DNA from: Chlorobiota bacterium
GTDB taxonomy: Bacteria; Bacteroidota; Ignavibacteria; Kapaibacteriales; NICIL-2
Direction of reading: 5' to 3'
DNA: 9,581 nt
Assembly: GCA_003695605.1 (NCBI GenBank)
Contig: RFIK01000216.1
Span: forward strand, 1 to 9,581
How positions within the stretch are numbered: the first letter of the stretch is position 1; each line of letters opens with the position of its first letter. Positions 1-7,832 of the stretch are shown piece after piece. The position numbers were made by a program, and so were the translations under genes. Under the pieces are notes generated by a model. The model worked only from the letters and a program-made list of their open reading frames with translations, was not told where the DNA came from and did not search any database.

Positions 1-876
1 CTCTACGAATACATCTTCGACCGTCCCTATATTGCCGGTAGTCTGGCGAGACCACCCTCTGAAAATCTTTCGTTATTCTCTGCTGGAGAGATACCGTACT
101 TTGCTCCATCGTATCGTCGATACCTCGTGCTGGCGAGTGTCCTCGGAGTAGCTGTGATCTTCTCGGCTGTTCTGTGGCTGATCCTCACTGCACCATTGCG
201 CCGCCTGGCAAACGAGATCGAGGAAATTCCCGCAGTGATGGTGACAGCCGTCGAGCATAAGCCGTCCCGAACTCAACCGGAGCTTTCCATCAGCCTTCGA
301 ACGCCCCTGAGCGGTCCTGTGGCGCTTCACCTCTACGATGCTGCAACGGGCGAGCTCCTTGCTGATACTAGCATCCAGACAGAAGCGCGGCTTCCAGTGC
401 CTGCCCAGCGGAGACTACTCCTGTTGAGCGAAGCTCCATTGTGTTTTCCTCTGCTCGATACAATCGAAGCTTCAGGTGCTGGTGCGACTATTGAGCATCC
501 ACTTGCGTTCGAGAAACTGGGGGCACTCGTTGGCAAACCGATCGTTCTCGACAACATCCATTTCGAACCAGGTAGTGCTCAGCTGCGCGCTGATTCGATG
601 CCATGGCTTGATGCACTGGCGCGAGCGCTGGCAGGAGATTCTACAGTTTCGGTCACACTCTACGGCTACACAGATTCCCAAGGGAATCCGCAAACCAATC
701 TTCGACTCTCGCGTTTGCGGGCAGAGCAAGTACTGACAGCACTCCTCCGAGGAGGAGTCGCCTACGAGCGGTTGCATGCTGTTGGGATGGGCTCCCAAAA
801 CCCACGAGCTTCGAACATCACTGCGGATGGACGGGCTCGTAATCGCCGTGTCGAACTTGTACTATCGCTCCGCTGA
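1..876 (+). CDS. tssL: TssL (DotU/IcmH-like) with C-terminal OmpA-like domain, 3' part
   Basis: Partial gene: the frame is open from base 1, so the start and most of the cytoplasmic DotU domain lie outside the window; 291 residues remain. About 40 cytoplasmic residues precede one membrane segment (fragment residues about 42-63, VLASVLGVAVIFSAVLWLIL). Residues about 75-160 look beta-rich and are unassigned. Residues about 180-291 form an OmpA-like peptidoglycan-binding domain: GYTDSQG with the ligand-type Asp at 225, then LSRLRAEQV with the Arg at 240, and a closing NRRVEL at 281-286. In the family, TssL sits in the inner membrane with TssM and TssJ; versions with an OmpA tail anchor the complex to the cell wall. 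The stop lies 3 bases before tssM, which supports co-transcription. A stand-alone OmpA lipoprotein is less likely because of the C-tail-type single membrane helix and the position directly before tssM. Confidence 0.87.
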   Translation, partial: LYEYIFDRPYIAGSLARPPSENLSLFSAGEIPYFAPSYRRYLVLASVLGVAVIFSAVLWLILTAPLRRLANEIEEIPAVMVTAVEHKPSRTQPELSISLRTPLSGPVALHLYDAATGELLADTSIQTEARLPVPAQRRLLLLSEAPLCFPLLDTIEASGAGATIEHPLAFEKLGALVGKPIVLDNIHFEPGSAQLRADSMPWLDALARALAGDSTVSVTLYGYTDSQGNPQTNLRLSRLRAEQVLTALLRGGVAYERLHAVGMGSQNPRASNITADGRARNRRVELVLSLR

Positions 877-879
877 GCA

Positions 880-3800
880 ATGACGCCGTTGTTTTGGATT
901 CTGCTCGGTTCTGTTGGTGTATTCGCCGTGCTCGTGGTGCTTATTATGGTGCTGCGCACACGGGTTGCACTGGCACGGCAAGTTAGCCAAACCAGCATTG
1001 GGTTGTGGAACGAAGTGCGTCGAGCACTGCAATCAATGTTTCTGCTGGATCTTCGCCGAGCAATGCGACACGGTGTAACCGCACTTCGGAGCGCTGTTGG
1101 CAAACGCACGTTCCGGTACGAGCGTCCTTGGTATGTAATGCTCGGTCCAAGCGGTGCTGGAAAAACTGCACTGTTACGGACACTTGCTGAGCACGATTCA
1201 AGTGCCGACAGCGGGGTACTCAACTGGGGAATTTTCCGCGACGGTGTGGTGCTCGACCTGGCTGGTTCGATTGCCTTGCCTGCCGGAAGAAGTGCATGGT
1301 ATAGCACCGCGCGTCGTTCGTGGCGGACATTCTGCCGGCTTCTGCTCTACTACCGCGAGCGCCGACCGCTCGATGGCATAATCGTCGTTGTTCCCGCCAG
1401 CGAACTTGCCCAGTTTACCGAATCCCAGCAGGAACAGGCACACATCCTTGCTGCACGTCTACGGTCGCTCAGCCAGCGAGTGGGAATGACCCTCCCCGTG
1501 TACATCATTGTTACCGGAACCGACCATCTGGAAGGATTCGCAGCTTTTGTCGAAGCTCTTCCGCCTGAACGTCGTCAGGCAATCCTTGGATGGAATTCTC
1601 CCTATGCACCCGATACGATCTTCCACCATGCATGGGCAGAAGAAGCTATCGGCGCAGTACTCGAACGATTGAGCGAACTTCAATTCGACCTTCTCGGACG
1701 AACACCAACGCCCTTGACGCTCTTTACTCTTTACGACTCGTTCGCTCAGCTTATCGAGCCAGCATCTCAGTGGCTCGAAACGCTCGTTGGGCAACGAACA
1801 CACTCCCCACAACTTGTCTTGCGTGGATTGTATTTTGTTGGCAGTTGCTCGCAACAGTCGCATCAGCCGGCAGCAGTGGTTAGTGCCCAGGGAGCCAGTA
1901 CACAGCCCCCATCAAACCAGCCTTCCTTGACAGTCACTTCTCTACCTGGGACGGCTGCGCTCTGTTTTGTTTGCGATCTATTCCGCACGAAAATCTTTCG
2001 GGAACCATCGATCGCACAGCCCAAGCGTCGCCAACTCATCAGACGGAGCTATGCTTCGATCGCGGCACATGCTGCAACTGCAGCGATCGTACTAAGCATG
2101 AGTGTATTCACAGCCGGTCAATGGAAGGAGCTTCGCCAGCGATCTGAGACGCTCCAACGGATGCTCGAGCAAGTCCGTGACGACCGACAGAGCTACCGCT
2201 ACGAACGAGAGAAACTGCAAAATCCTTACTACTACGCCGACAAGACACGTCAATATTTAGGCTACTTTGCAACGTTAGAGAACAACAGGCTCTTCTCCTA
2301 CGGAATGCCCCCTTCGTGGTTTGGCATGCTCCATAACCGCCTCCGAGAAGTTCTCGGACGAAGTTTACGGGACGTGGTCATGCTGGGAATGAAAGAGGAG
2401 TTTCAGCGTCGGGCACAACTGCTGACTGATCCAAACACAGACTATTTGCCAACCGATACACTCAACTTAGGACGCAGGAGCCTTGCGAGTACACCTGAGT
2501 ACCTTGCCTTTGCCCGATACGTTCAAGCAGTGGCAGAGTTCGAGTACCATGCTCGCCTCTACAATACGCTTGCCGCCCCCCATAGTGATCAACGACTCGC
2601 AAAAATCATTGACTACCTTTATCAAGCCAACATCGAACCCGACGTTGCCCAACTTATTGAGTCGGACTACCGCTTGGTGCAGCGTGTCCGCCTTGAGCCA
2701 GTACAACTGGAACAGCTGCGTCCACGCTTTGTGAAAAATGCACGCACCATGGTTGATGCATGCACGGAGAAAGCGTTCCTGGACAATGCAGTCATCTCTT
2801 CCCTCCGGTCCTTTGCACAGAATTTCCGCACTGTGCTACACAGCACCAGCAGCGAAGAGACAGTCACCGCCTTTGCACAACTTTTCGCCTCGCTCGAACG
2901 GCTCAGTGCAGCCCTTGCGCATCCTGAGACTGAGTGGATGTCCCGCGAAGCATTTGTTCCTGACGCCTCAACGACAAAGCTTCTCGAGCGTGTGGCAACA
3001 TCACGCCTCCTGGGTGGTACAATCCGAGCTACTTTCCAGCGACGAATTGATTCCCTTTTTCCAATAATGCGCTTGACTCTTGCCACAACAAGTGTTCCTA
3101 TACGAACAGACATGGCGGACTCCACGGCAATTGTCTATCTTCATTCGGAATCGAAGCGCTTCCAGCTAACACCACCACTGGAGAAAACGCGCGCAGTATT
3201 TCTCGAGTGGCGGAAGCAGCCCTTCGCTGTCCTCGATGGTTCACGGCAGCGCCTTCAGCCGTTCATCGAGCAGTTAGGAAGTTCGTACCATATTCTTTGG
3301 AATGCGACGCTGCTCAAAACTGTCGGACCAACCATCGAGGCTTACGTGAAGTTTCTCAACGAGCAAGTGGGCGCATTCCCCGCCGAGCTACAGGTCCCTG
3401 CCGAACGCGCACTACAATACGGCTTGCAGCGAAGTATCGAGGACATCGTCGTCCGAGCTGCGTCGGTACAATCTGCACCGATGCGAATTGGTGAAGATCA
3501 GCTGAGCCTGGAAACACAGTCATTAGTGGAATCTGCGCCTGCATTGAGCATTGCGTTTCGTCAGCTGAGTGGTAGCAGTGATGGCAGTGGATCACAGCTT
3601 GCAACTATTCTCACTCGGCAGATCGCACAACTACTAGGGACCCTCTCTGGTTGGCTGACCGAGCGTTCGCTCTACAGCGTCTCGATCACCAACACACGGC
3701 TCCTTCAATGGAAACCTACCCAATCGCTCCTATCACTTGCATTTGATGCTGAAACTGTAGAAGATGCACAAGCATACGTAGCACGCCAACGTGAACCCAT

Positions 3801-4899
3801 TGAACAGTGGAGCAAGCAATATGCAGCTCCGCTTCTGAACCTCTTTGCAAGCGCAGGCTTCGGATCGCAGGCATCACTTTCTGTACGCCAAGCAAACGAA
3901 ATTCGGCAATGGTCGCTCATCGTGCGTACACTCGATGGCTATGCCGCAAAAGCACCGAACAACTCGCTGGCACGGTTGGAAGAGTACATCCTCAGCCTGG
4001 GGAATATCACAATGCAAACTCCAACGGAAGCACAGAAAGCGGTACTCCAACGTCCACCGGGATCGCAAGAGGACTACTTTGCTCGGAAAATGCGAGAGAT
4101 TGCCACCGAGATTCGTCGAGGAATTGTGCTCAATGCGGACAGTCGTTTCCACGAGGACTATCGCAAAATCTATCGTGCAACGACCGCGATGAGTCGGTAC
4201 TTTCCCTTTGCGATGTCGAACGAGGACGCAGATCCATCCACCATGCAGAGCTACTTTACCACTATAGCGCACGAACTGGCATTCGCGCGCCTGCTGACAG
4301 CGCTTGGTGGCTCTATCCCAGATGCATACGCGCAAGTCCTCACCCAACTTGCGGCTGCACAGGAGCTGTTCCGCCCCGTGATGTACGCAGCAGATGCCAA
4401 CAGTGGTGCATATACTGTCACGTTCACCTATCGAACCAACCCCTCGGCAGAACAGAACGCAACAGTTGTTTACTCGAAAGTGCTGCTACAATCTCCAAAC
4501 GGCCAGGAGGTAGGCAAACTTCTTTTTACACCTGGCGAACAGGCAACATTCCAATGGCGGCCAGGCGATCAGGTGGGTATCGAAATTCGATGGGCAAAGG
4601 ATGCAGGAATTACTCCGGTGTCATGGATTGAAGGCCGTTATCGCTTGGTTGATCATCGGACAGCATCCTTCCGCGCTGGAGGTACATGGTCGCTGTTTCG
4701 TCTCGTGGCTGACCACCAAGTCGAGCCTTCAAGCGGGAAACTGCGGTTGCGATTTCGTGTCTTGACATCTGCCCCGATCAATCCCTCGGTCATGAACGAC
4801 CCAACGATGGTGTTGTATTTTGATGTAGACATCGTGCCAGCTCCGAGCAATGGGGCACTTCATTTGCCGTTGCTTGGCGCACTTCCAGCACCGCGCTAA
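880..4899 (+). CDS. tssM: TssM (IcmF), T6SS inner-membrane complex ATPase-like protein
   Basis: A complete 1339-residue protein, within the usual size range for TssM. One N-terminal membrane helix (about 4-25) is followed by a basic stretch and a cytoplasmic NTPase-like domain. This has a Walker A motif GPSGAGKT (89-96), a DLAG switch motif (126-129), and family signatures LPVYIIVTGTDHLEGF (205-220) and LRGLYFVGS (314-322). A second helix (about 391-411) leads to a large periplasmic part. Near the end, FQWRPGD (1224-1230) and GGTWSLFRL (1267-1275) match the IcmF C-terminal domain. In the family, TssM spans the periplasm and contacts TssL inside and the TssJ lipoprotein outside. The start ATG lies 3 bases after tssL; no good ribosome binding site is visible, so translational coupling is likely. 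Odd points are the single N-terminal helix, where a hairpin of two is common, and TGTD in place of the usual TKxD. Confidence 0.95.
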   Translation: MTPLFWILLGSVGVFAVLVVLIMVLRTRVALARQVSQTSIGLWNEVRRALQSMFLLDLRRAMRHGVTALRSAVGKRTFRYERPWYVMLGPSGAGKTALLRTLAEHDSSADSGVLNWGIFRDGVVLDLAGSIALPAGRSAWYSTARRSWRTFCRLLLYYRERRPLDGIIVVVPASELAQFTESQQEQAHILAARLRSLSQRVGMTLPVYIIVTGTDHLEGFAAFVEALPPERRQAILGWNSPYAPDTIFHHAWAEEAIGAVLERLSELQFDLLGRTPTPLTLFTLYDSFAQLIEPASQWLETLVGQRTHSPQLVLRGLYFVGSCSQQSHQPAAVVSAQGASTQPPSNQPSLTVTSLPGTAALCFVCDLFRTKIFREPSIAQPKRRQLIRRSYASIAAHAATAAIVLSMSVFTAGQWKELRQRSETLQRMLEQVRDDRQSYRYEREKLQNPYYYADKTRQYLGYFATLENNRLFSYGMPPSWFGMLHNRLREVLGRSLRDVVMLGMKEEFQRRAQLLTDPNTDYLPTDTLNLGRRSLASTPEYLAFARYVQAVAEFEYHARLYNTLAAPHSDQRLAKIIDYLYQANIEPDVAQLIESDYRLVQRVRLEPVQLEQLRPRFVKNARTMVDACTEKAFLDNAVISSLRSFAQNFRTVLHSTSSEETVTAFAQLFASLERLSAALAHPETEWMSREAFVPDASTTKLLERVATSRLLGGTIRATFQRRIDSLFPIMRLTLATTSVPIRTDMADSTAIVYLHSESKRFQLTPPLEKTRAVFLEWRKQPFAVLDGSRQRLQPFIEQLGSSYHILWNATLLKTVGPTIEAYVKFLNEQVGAFPAELQVPAERALQYGLQRSIEDIVVRAASVQSAPMRIGEDQLSLETQSLVESAPALSIAFRQLSGSSDGSGSQLATILTRQIAQLLGTLSGWLTERSLYSVSITNTRLLQWKPTQSLLSLAFDAETVEDAQAYVARQREPIEQWSKQYAAPLLNLFASAGFGSQASLSVRQANEIRQWSLIVRTLDGYAAKAPNNSLARLEEYILSLGNITMQTPTEAQKAVLQRPPGSQEDYFARKMREIATEIRRGIVLNADSRFHEDYRKIYRATTAMSRYFPFAMSNEDADPSTMQSYFTTIAHELAFARLLTALGGSIPDAYAQVLTQLAAAQELFRPVMYAADANSGAYTVTFTYRTNPSAEQNATVVYSKVLLQSPNGQEVGKLLFTPGEQATFQWRPGDQVGIEIRWAKDAGITPVSWIEGRYRLVDHRTASFRAGGTWSLFRLVADHQVEPSSGKLRLRFRVLTSAPINPSVMNDPTMVLYFDVDIVPAPSNGALHLPLLGALPAPR

Positions 4900-4910
4900 A
4901 CGAATGTCCA

Positions 4911-4941
4911 ACAATGGTTGATGGTGCACCATGGCGATTGT
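4911..4941. repeat. Interrupted inverted repeat with 12-bp perfect palindrome over the tssA start
   Basis: ATGGTGCACCAT at 4921-4932 equals its own reverse complement and includes the first two bases of the tssA start codon (4931-4933). Outside it, ACAAT (4911-4915) pairs with ATTGT (4937-4941), with spacers of 5 and 4 bases. It fills the tssM-tssA gap, where no ribosome binding site is obvious. It could be a dimeric protein-binding site or an mRNA fold that limits tssA translation; chance is also possible. Confidence 0.4.
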
Positions 4942-6037
4942 TGAAATCGAGCATCTGGTTGAACCAATCAGTGAAGATGCCCCCGCGGGAACTGATCAAA
5001 GCGCCACACCGCAGTACTTGCAGATCATTGACGCAATGCGGGAAGACGATCCCACCATCGCACGGGAGCAATGGGAGCAGCCGCGCACGGCCGATTGGGC
5101 GAAGGTGCAACAGCTATGCGAAGAACTTCTCGAGACGAAAACAAAAGATTTGCAAGTAGCGATTTGGCTCTGTCAGGCACTACTGCACAACTACGGCATC
5201 GAAGGACTCAATGATGGCATTCTCCTCACCGGTGTTCTTTGTCAGAATTACTGGGAGTGGCTCTACCCCGTCCTGGAAGAGCCGAATTTGCTCTACCGAC
5301 GGACGAATTTGTTGACGAAGTTCTTCAACAAACTCGACGAGCAGCTTCGGTCATTGAAACTAACGCAACCATCCGATCCAGAGCTGCAGCCTTACACCTG
5401 GGGAGATTATCTCGATACATCACACATTGATCGATTAGATGACCAGGAGAAGCGTCGAGCAATCGAGCAAGGTCGCGCCACGACGGAAATGTTTTCTTCA
5501 TCACTCCGCAGTACAGCCGATGACTACATTGTGCAACTGGCAGCGGGGGTCGCCCAATCCCAATTGCTTCTTGGTGAATTGGAGAGTATCGTTCAGCAAC
5601 GTTGTGAAGAGCTTCGTCCGTTGCTCGAGGATGCAACCGATGCCGACTTTTCACTCGGAGCTGGGAAAGAGGCATTGAATCTGTTGGGTCAATTCTTACA
5701 GCGAGTATGCACTGAGCGCGGCATTGGGTCAGAGGGAGACGCCGAAAGTGAAGCTTCACCAGAGGTTGGAGACGAAAGCCCGGGAAGTTCCCGGGGTAGC
5801 ATATCTGCACTCGGAACCCGTGAGGATGCATACCGAGCTCTCGAACGAATTGCAGACTTTCTGGGGAAAATCGAGCCGCACAGCCCAGTGCCTTACTTGC
5901 TCCGGAGAGCGATCAAGTGGGGGCGGATGACTGCTCAAGAGCTTTTGCAAGAGCTCTACGAAAATGCACCTGATGTTGCGCAACTCTACCGACTGTTGGG
6001 GTTACAGCCACCCGAGGAGTCTGAATCCCGATGGTAG
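4931..6037 (+). CDS. tssA: TssA (ImpA family), T6SS assembly protein
   Basis: A complete 368-residue protein. The ImpA N-terminal domain spans about residues 9-140: LVEPISEDAPAGTD (9-22) is the typical opening, and the segment around 85-117 (HNYGIEGL, then YWEWLYPVLEE) is the typical core. A middle helical part (about 170-260) is followed by an acidic, serine-rich linker (266-293). The C-terminal domain (about 297-358) has KIEPHSPVPYLLRRAIKW (313-330), a strong ImpA/TssA signature of the short, VasJ-like type. In the family, TssA links the membrane complex and baseplate and helps sheath polymerisation. ATG 4931 is chosen because an in-frame stop lies at 4919-4921 and no other start intervenes. 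It is 31 bases after tssM and probably in the same operon. The subtype is judged from length and the C-terminal motif. Confidence 0.93.
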   Translation: MAIVEIEHLVEPISEDAPAGTDQSATPQYLQIIDAMREDDPTIAREQWEQPRTADWAKVQQLCEELLETKTKDLQVAIWLCQALLHNYGIEGLNDGILLTGVLCQNYWEWLYPVLEEPNLLYRRTNLLTKFFNKLDEQLRSLKLTQPSDPELQPYTWGDYLDTSHIDRLDDQEKRRAIEQGRATTEMFSSSLRSTADDYIVQLAAGVAQSQLLLGELESIVQQRCEELRPLLEDATDADFSLGAGKEALNLLGQFLQRVCTERGIGSEGDAESEASPEVGDESPGSSRGSISALGTREDAYRALERIADFLGKIEPHSPVPYLLRRAIKWGRMTAQELLQELYENAPDVAQLYRLLGLQPPEESESRW

Positions 6038-6056
6038 AGCAGCGCCTCGCATAGGC

Positions 6057-6076
6057 AAAAAATAGGCATTTTTTTT
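6057..6076 (+). terminator. Possible terminator: A/T hairpin with T8 run after tssA
   Basis: AAAAAAT (6057-6063) pairs with ATTTTTT (6068-6074) around an AGGC loop, and the T run continues to 6076. A small GCCT/AGGC hairpin (6044-6047 with 6053-6056) lies just before it, and ATAGGCA is repeated directly at 6051 and 6062. The position 20 bases after the tssA stop fits a terminator separating the tssL-M-A operon from the next gene. The stem is only A:T, so it may be weak or only pausing. Confidence 0.45.
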
Positions 6077-6078
6077 CC

Positions 6079-6110
6079 TTGCACGGTAGCATACCGATAC
6101 TTCATCTTTG
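6079..6110 (+). promoter_or_regulatory. Weak candidate promoter for the 560-residue protein gene
   Basis: TTG at 6079-6081 and CATCTTTG at 6103-6110 are 21 bases apart. They resemble the Bacteroidota -33 TTG and -7 TAnnTTTG elements, with one mismatch in the latter. The site follows the candidate terminator and lies 31 bases before ATG 6142. The assignment depends on the organism guess and could be chance; no good sigma-70 pair was seen in this 104-base gap. Confidence 0.2.
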
Positions 6111-6141
6111 CAATAAGTATCACAATACGCACTATTGCGAG

Positions 6142-7824
6142 ATGCCTCCCCAACCTACAAGAATCCAGATCGACACACAGAAGATTGATCAATACAAGCA
6201 AGCCTATAATCGTTCTCCTAAATCGCTCACCACGTCGGGAAAAGGACCATGGTCATTTACTCTGTGGGGAGTAAATCTTGCAGTAGCGTTTCTCCATTAC
6301 TGCAAGGAGAAAAGGCCCGATATAATTTGCTTTGAGAGCTACAAGTACATCAAAGTAGGTCGCGAGTCAACGGATAGGAATATTGTTACGTTTGAATGGT
6401 CTGCTCAATTGACTGCATCACAAACTTCATTTCCTCGATTTCCTCGGGCTTCTTCTTCTGACATTACCGAACGAAAGAGTCTTCTAGCTATTCGCTTGCT
6501 CAATGCAATGTATCAGTATATCCAGGTTACTTTAGAATCGTCTTTCACTGCAGAAGCAGATGAACTATTGAAGACACTGGAGAAGGATCCACTTCTCCAC
6601 CAACAAATAGTAGACAACTTCAATCAACGGTTTCATCAGAAACTGGACAACTTATCTCCACAACTCCAGAATTGCATCGAGAAGCATGCGTCAATTAAAA
6701 GTGATCAAAGCGAAAGATGGCTACAAAATTTTGATAAAGAGGTTGAAGGGATCCTGAAGAACTTTACGTTAACAATTGAGACAGAATTGCAACAACTAAT
6801 CAATGCAACATTTGATCGCTTAAGCAAAGTAAAAAAGGAGTATAGCAAATATAAACGCATCATGACAGGGAAAGTAGTAATTCAAAGTCTTGGTGTGGCT
6901 GGGGGTGTTGTAAGTACAACACTTGGGCTTGCCTCAGCGCCGACTGGTGTTGGAGTGGCTGGGGTTGTGGTAGGACTCATCTCGACGATAAAATCACTCA
7001 CATCACTCATTAACACAATCTGTGACTTAGCACTCGATGCAGACGAGATTGAAGAACGTGTTTTAACTGTTATTTCAATGTATTACGACAATCTGCAATT
7101 TTCCACAGCTCAGAAACCACAAAACGTCCATGTTTCCAATCCAGGCCAAGTTGCAAAAACTACTGTCTCATCATTTCTTGGCGACATCGGCAAGTTTGCA
7201 TATAATGCAACGTATGGCATCCGTAAAGGTGGTCGTCACGTTGCAAACAAGTTTAGAAAAAACCCAAAATACCACATTCCACATTCTACGCAAGGCGATA
7301 AATTTTATCACTGGTTGTTCACAAACATTAAGTCGGTGCAAGAGGATTGTGAGCTCTGGGGGCACAAACTTGACGGTCTCGAAGTGAAAGCGCATGATCT
7401 TGCACGCAAAATCCCAGACTTACTTCTGAAGGTCACTAAACTGCCTTCGAACAATAATAGCCCTTCGATGAAAAAATTGAGCGATAAATTTACTCAACTT
7501 TTCGAGAGCGTTACCGAATTGATTAAACAGGTGAACGAAAAGAAACCGCTCCAACAGAAAGCGATGGACTGGATCACGACATTGAATGATAAGCTCTCGG
7601 TCCATGTCCGGCGATACGAGAAGGCTATGCCAATTACTGTCAACATGGCTCAAAGTGCAGCGTCTGTAGGTCTGGGGTCAGCAAGTGGTGGTTTAGAAGC
7701 TGCTGCTGGGGAGATAAAAGATCTTGGGCAATATATTTACGGCTGGATTGACACTGGTCTCTTTGGACTGGGTCTACCGATTGGGGAAACTATTCACGAC
7801 CAAAAAAGCGGTGACATCTACTAA
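6142..7824 (+). CDS. Uncharacterised 560-residue protein, candidate T6SS cargo with hydrophobic hairpin
   Basis: I do not recognise a family. From ATG 6142 it has 560 residues; an upstream in-frame TTG (6079) is less likely because it abuts the T run. It has no signal peptide. Residues about 1-115 are a mixed N-terminal region. Residues about 135-241 are helical and charged. Residues 243-296 are a long glycine- and valine-rich hydrophobic stretch with a central SAPTG turn, like a helical membrane hairpin. Residues about 389-489 are again charged and helical. Residues 505-551 are Gly/Ala-rich. This layout resembles helical pore-forming toxins and apolipoprotein-L-like proteins in form only. 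The gene sits between tssA and a vgrG remnant, and its GC content is lower than that of its neighbours, suggesting separate transfer. A T6SS effector is inference; an accessory or phage-like structural protein is possible. Confidence 0.85.
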   Translation: MPPQPTRIQIDTQKIDQYKQAYNRSPKSLTTSGKGPWSFTLWGVNLAVAFLHYCKEKRPDIICFESYKYIKVGRESTDRNIVTFEWSAQLTASQTSFPRFPRASSSDITERKSLLAIRLLNAMYQYIQVTLESSFTAEADELLKTLEKDPLLHQQIVDNFNQRFHQKLDNLSPQLQNCIEKHASIKSDQSERWLQNFDKEVEGILKNFTLTIETELQQLINATFDRLSKVKKEYSKYKRIMTGKVVIQSLGVAGGVVSTTLGLASAPTGVGVAGVVVGLISTIKSLTSLINTICDLALDADEIEERVLTVISMYYDNLQFSTAQKPQNVHVSNPGQVAKTTVSSFLGDIGKFAYNATYGIRKGGRHVANKFRKNPKYHIPHSTQGDKFYHWLFTNIKSVQEDCELWGHKLDGLEVKAHDLARKIPDLLLKVTKLPSNNNSPSMKKLSDKFTQLFESVTELIKQVNEKKPLQQKAMDWITTLNDKLSVHVRRYEKAMPITVNMAQSAASVGLGSASGGLEAAAGEIKDLGQYIYGWIDTGLFGLGLPIGETIHDQKSGDIY

Positions 7825-7832
7825 ATAGCACC

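Noticed and set aside
762..1307. Antisense frame of 181 codons opposite tssL and tssM
   Set aside because: The composition is Ser/Arg-rich and low in complexity, there is no start context, and it is opposite conserved motifs including Walker A.
2667..3125. Antisense frame of 152 codons opposite tssM
   Set aside because: Arg/Ser-rich translation with no domain; explained as the reverse of tssM codons.
3807..4631. Long overlapping plus-strand frame of 274 codons inside tssM
   Set aside because: It lies wholly within well-supported tssM, is rich in Cys, Arg and Ser with no recognisable motif, and looks like a frame shadow.
4914..5159. Small plus-strand frame starting in the tssM-tssA gap
   Set aside because: It overlaps tssA in another frame, while tssA itself has clear ImpA motifs from its first residues.
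6079..6141. Upstream TTG start adding 21 residues to the unknown protein
   Set aside because: TTG lies directly after the T8 run, the added residues are His/Cys/Tyr-rich and unlike a protein N-terminus, and ATG 6142 is available.
6142..7824. MIX, PAAR, Rhs or Hcp signatures in the unknown protein
   Set aside because: None of their characteristic motifs could be found on reading the full translation.
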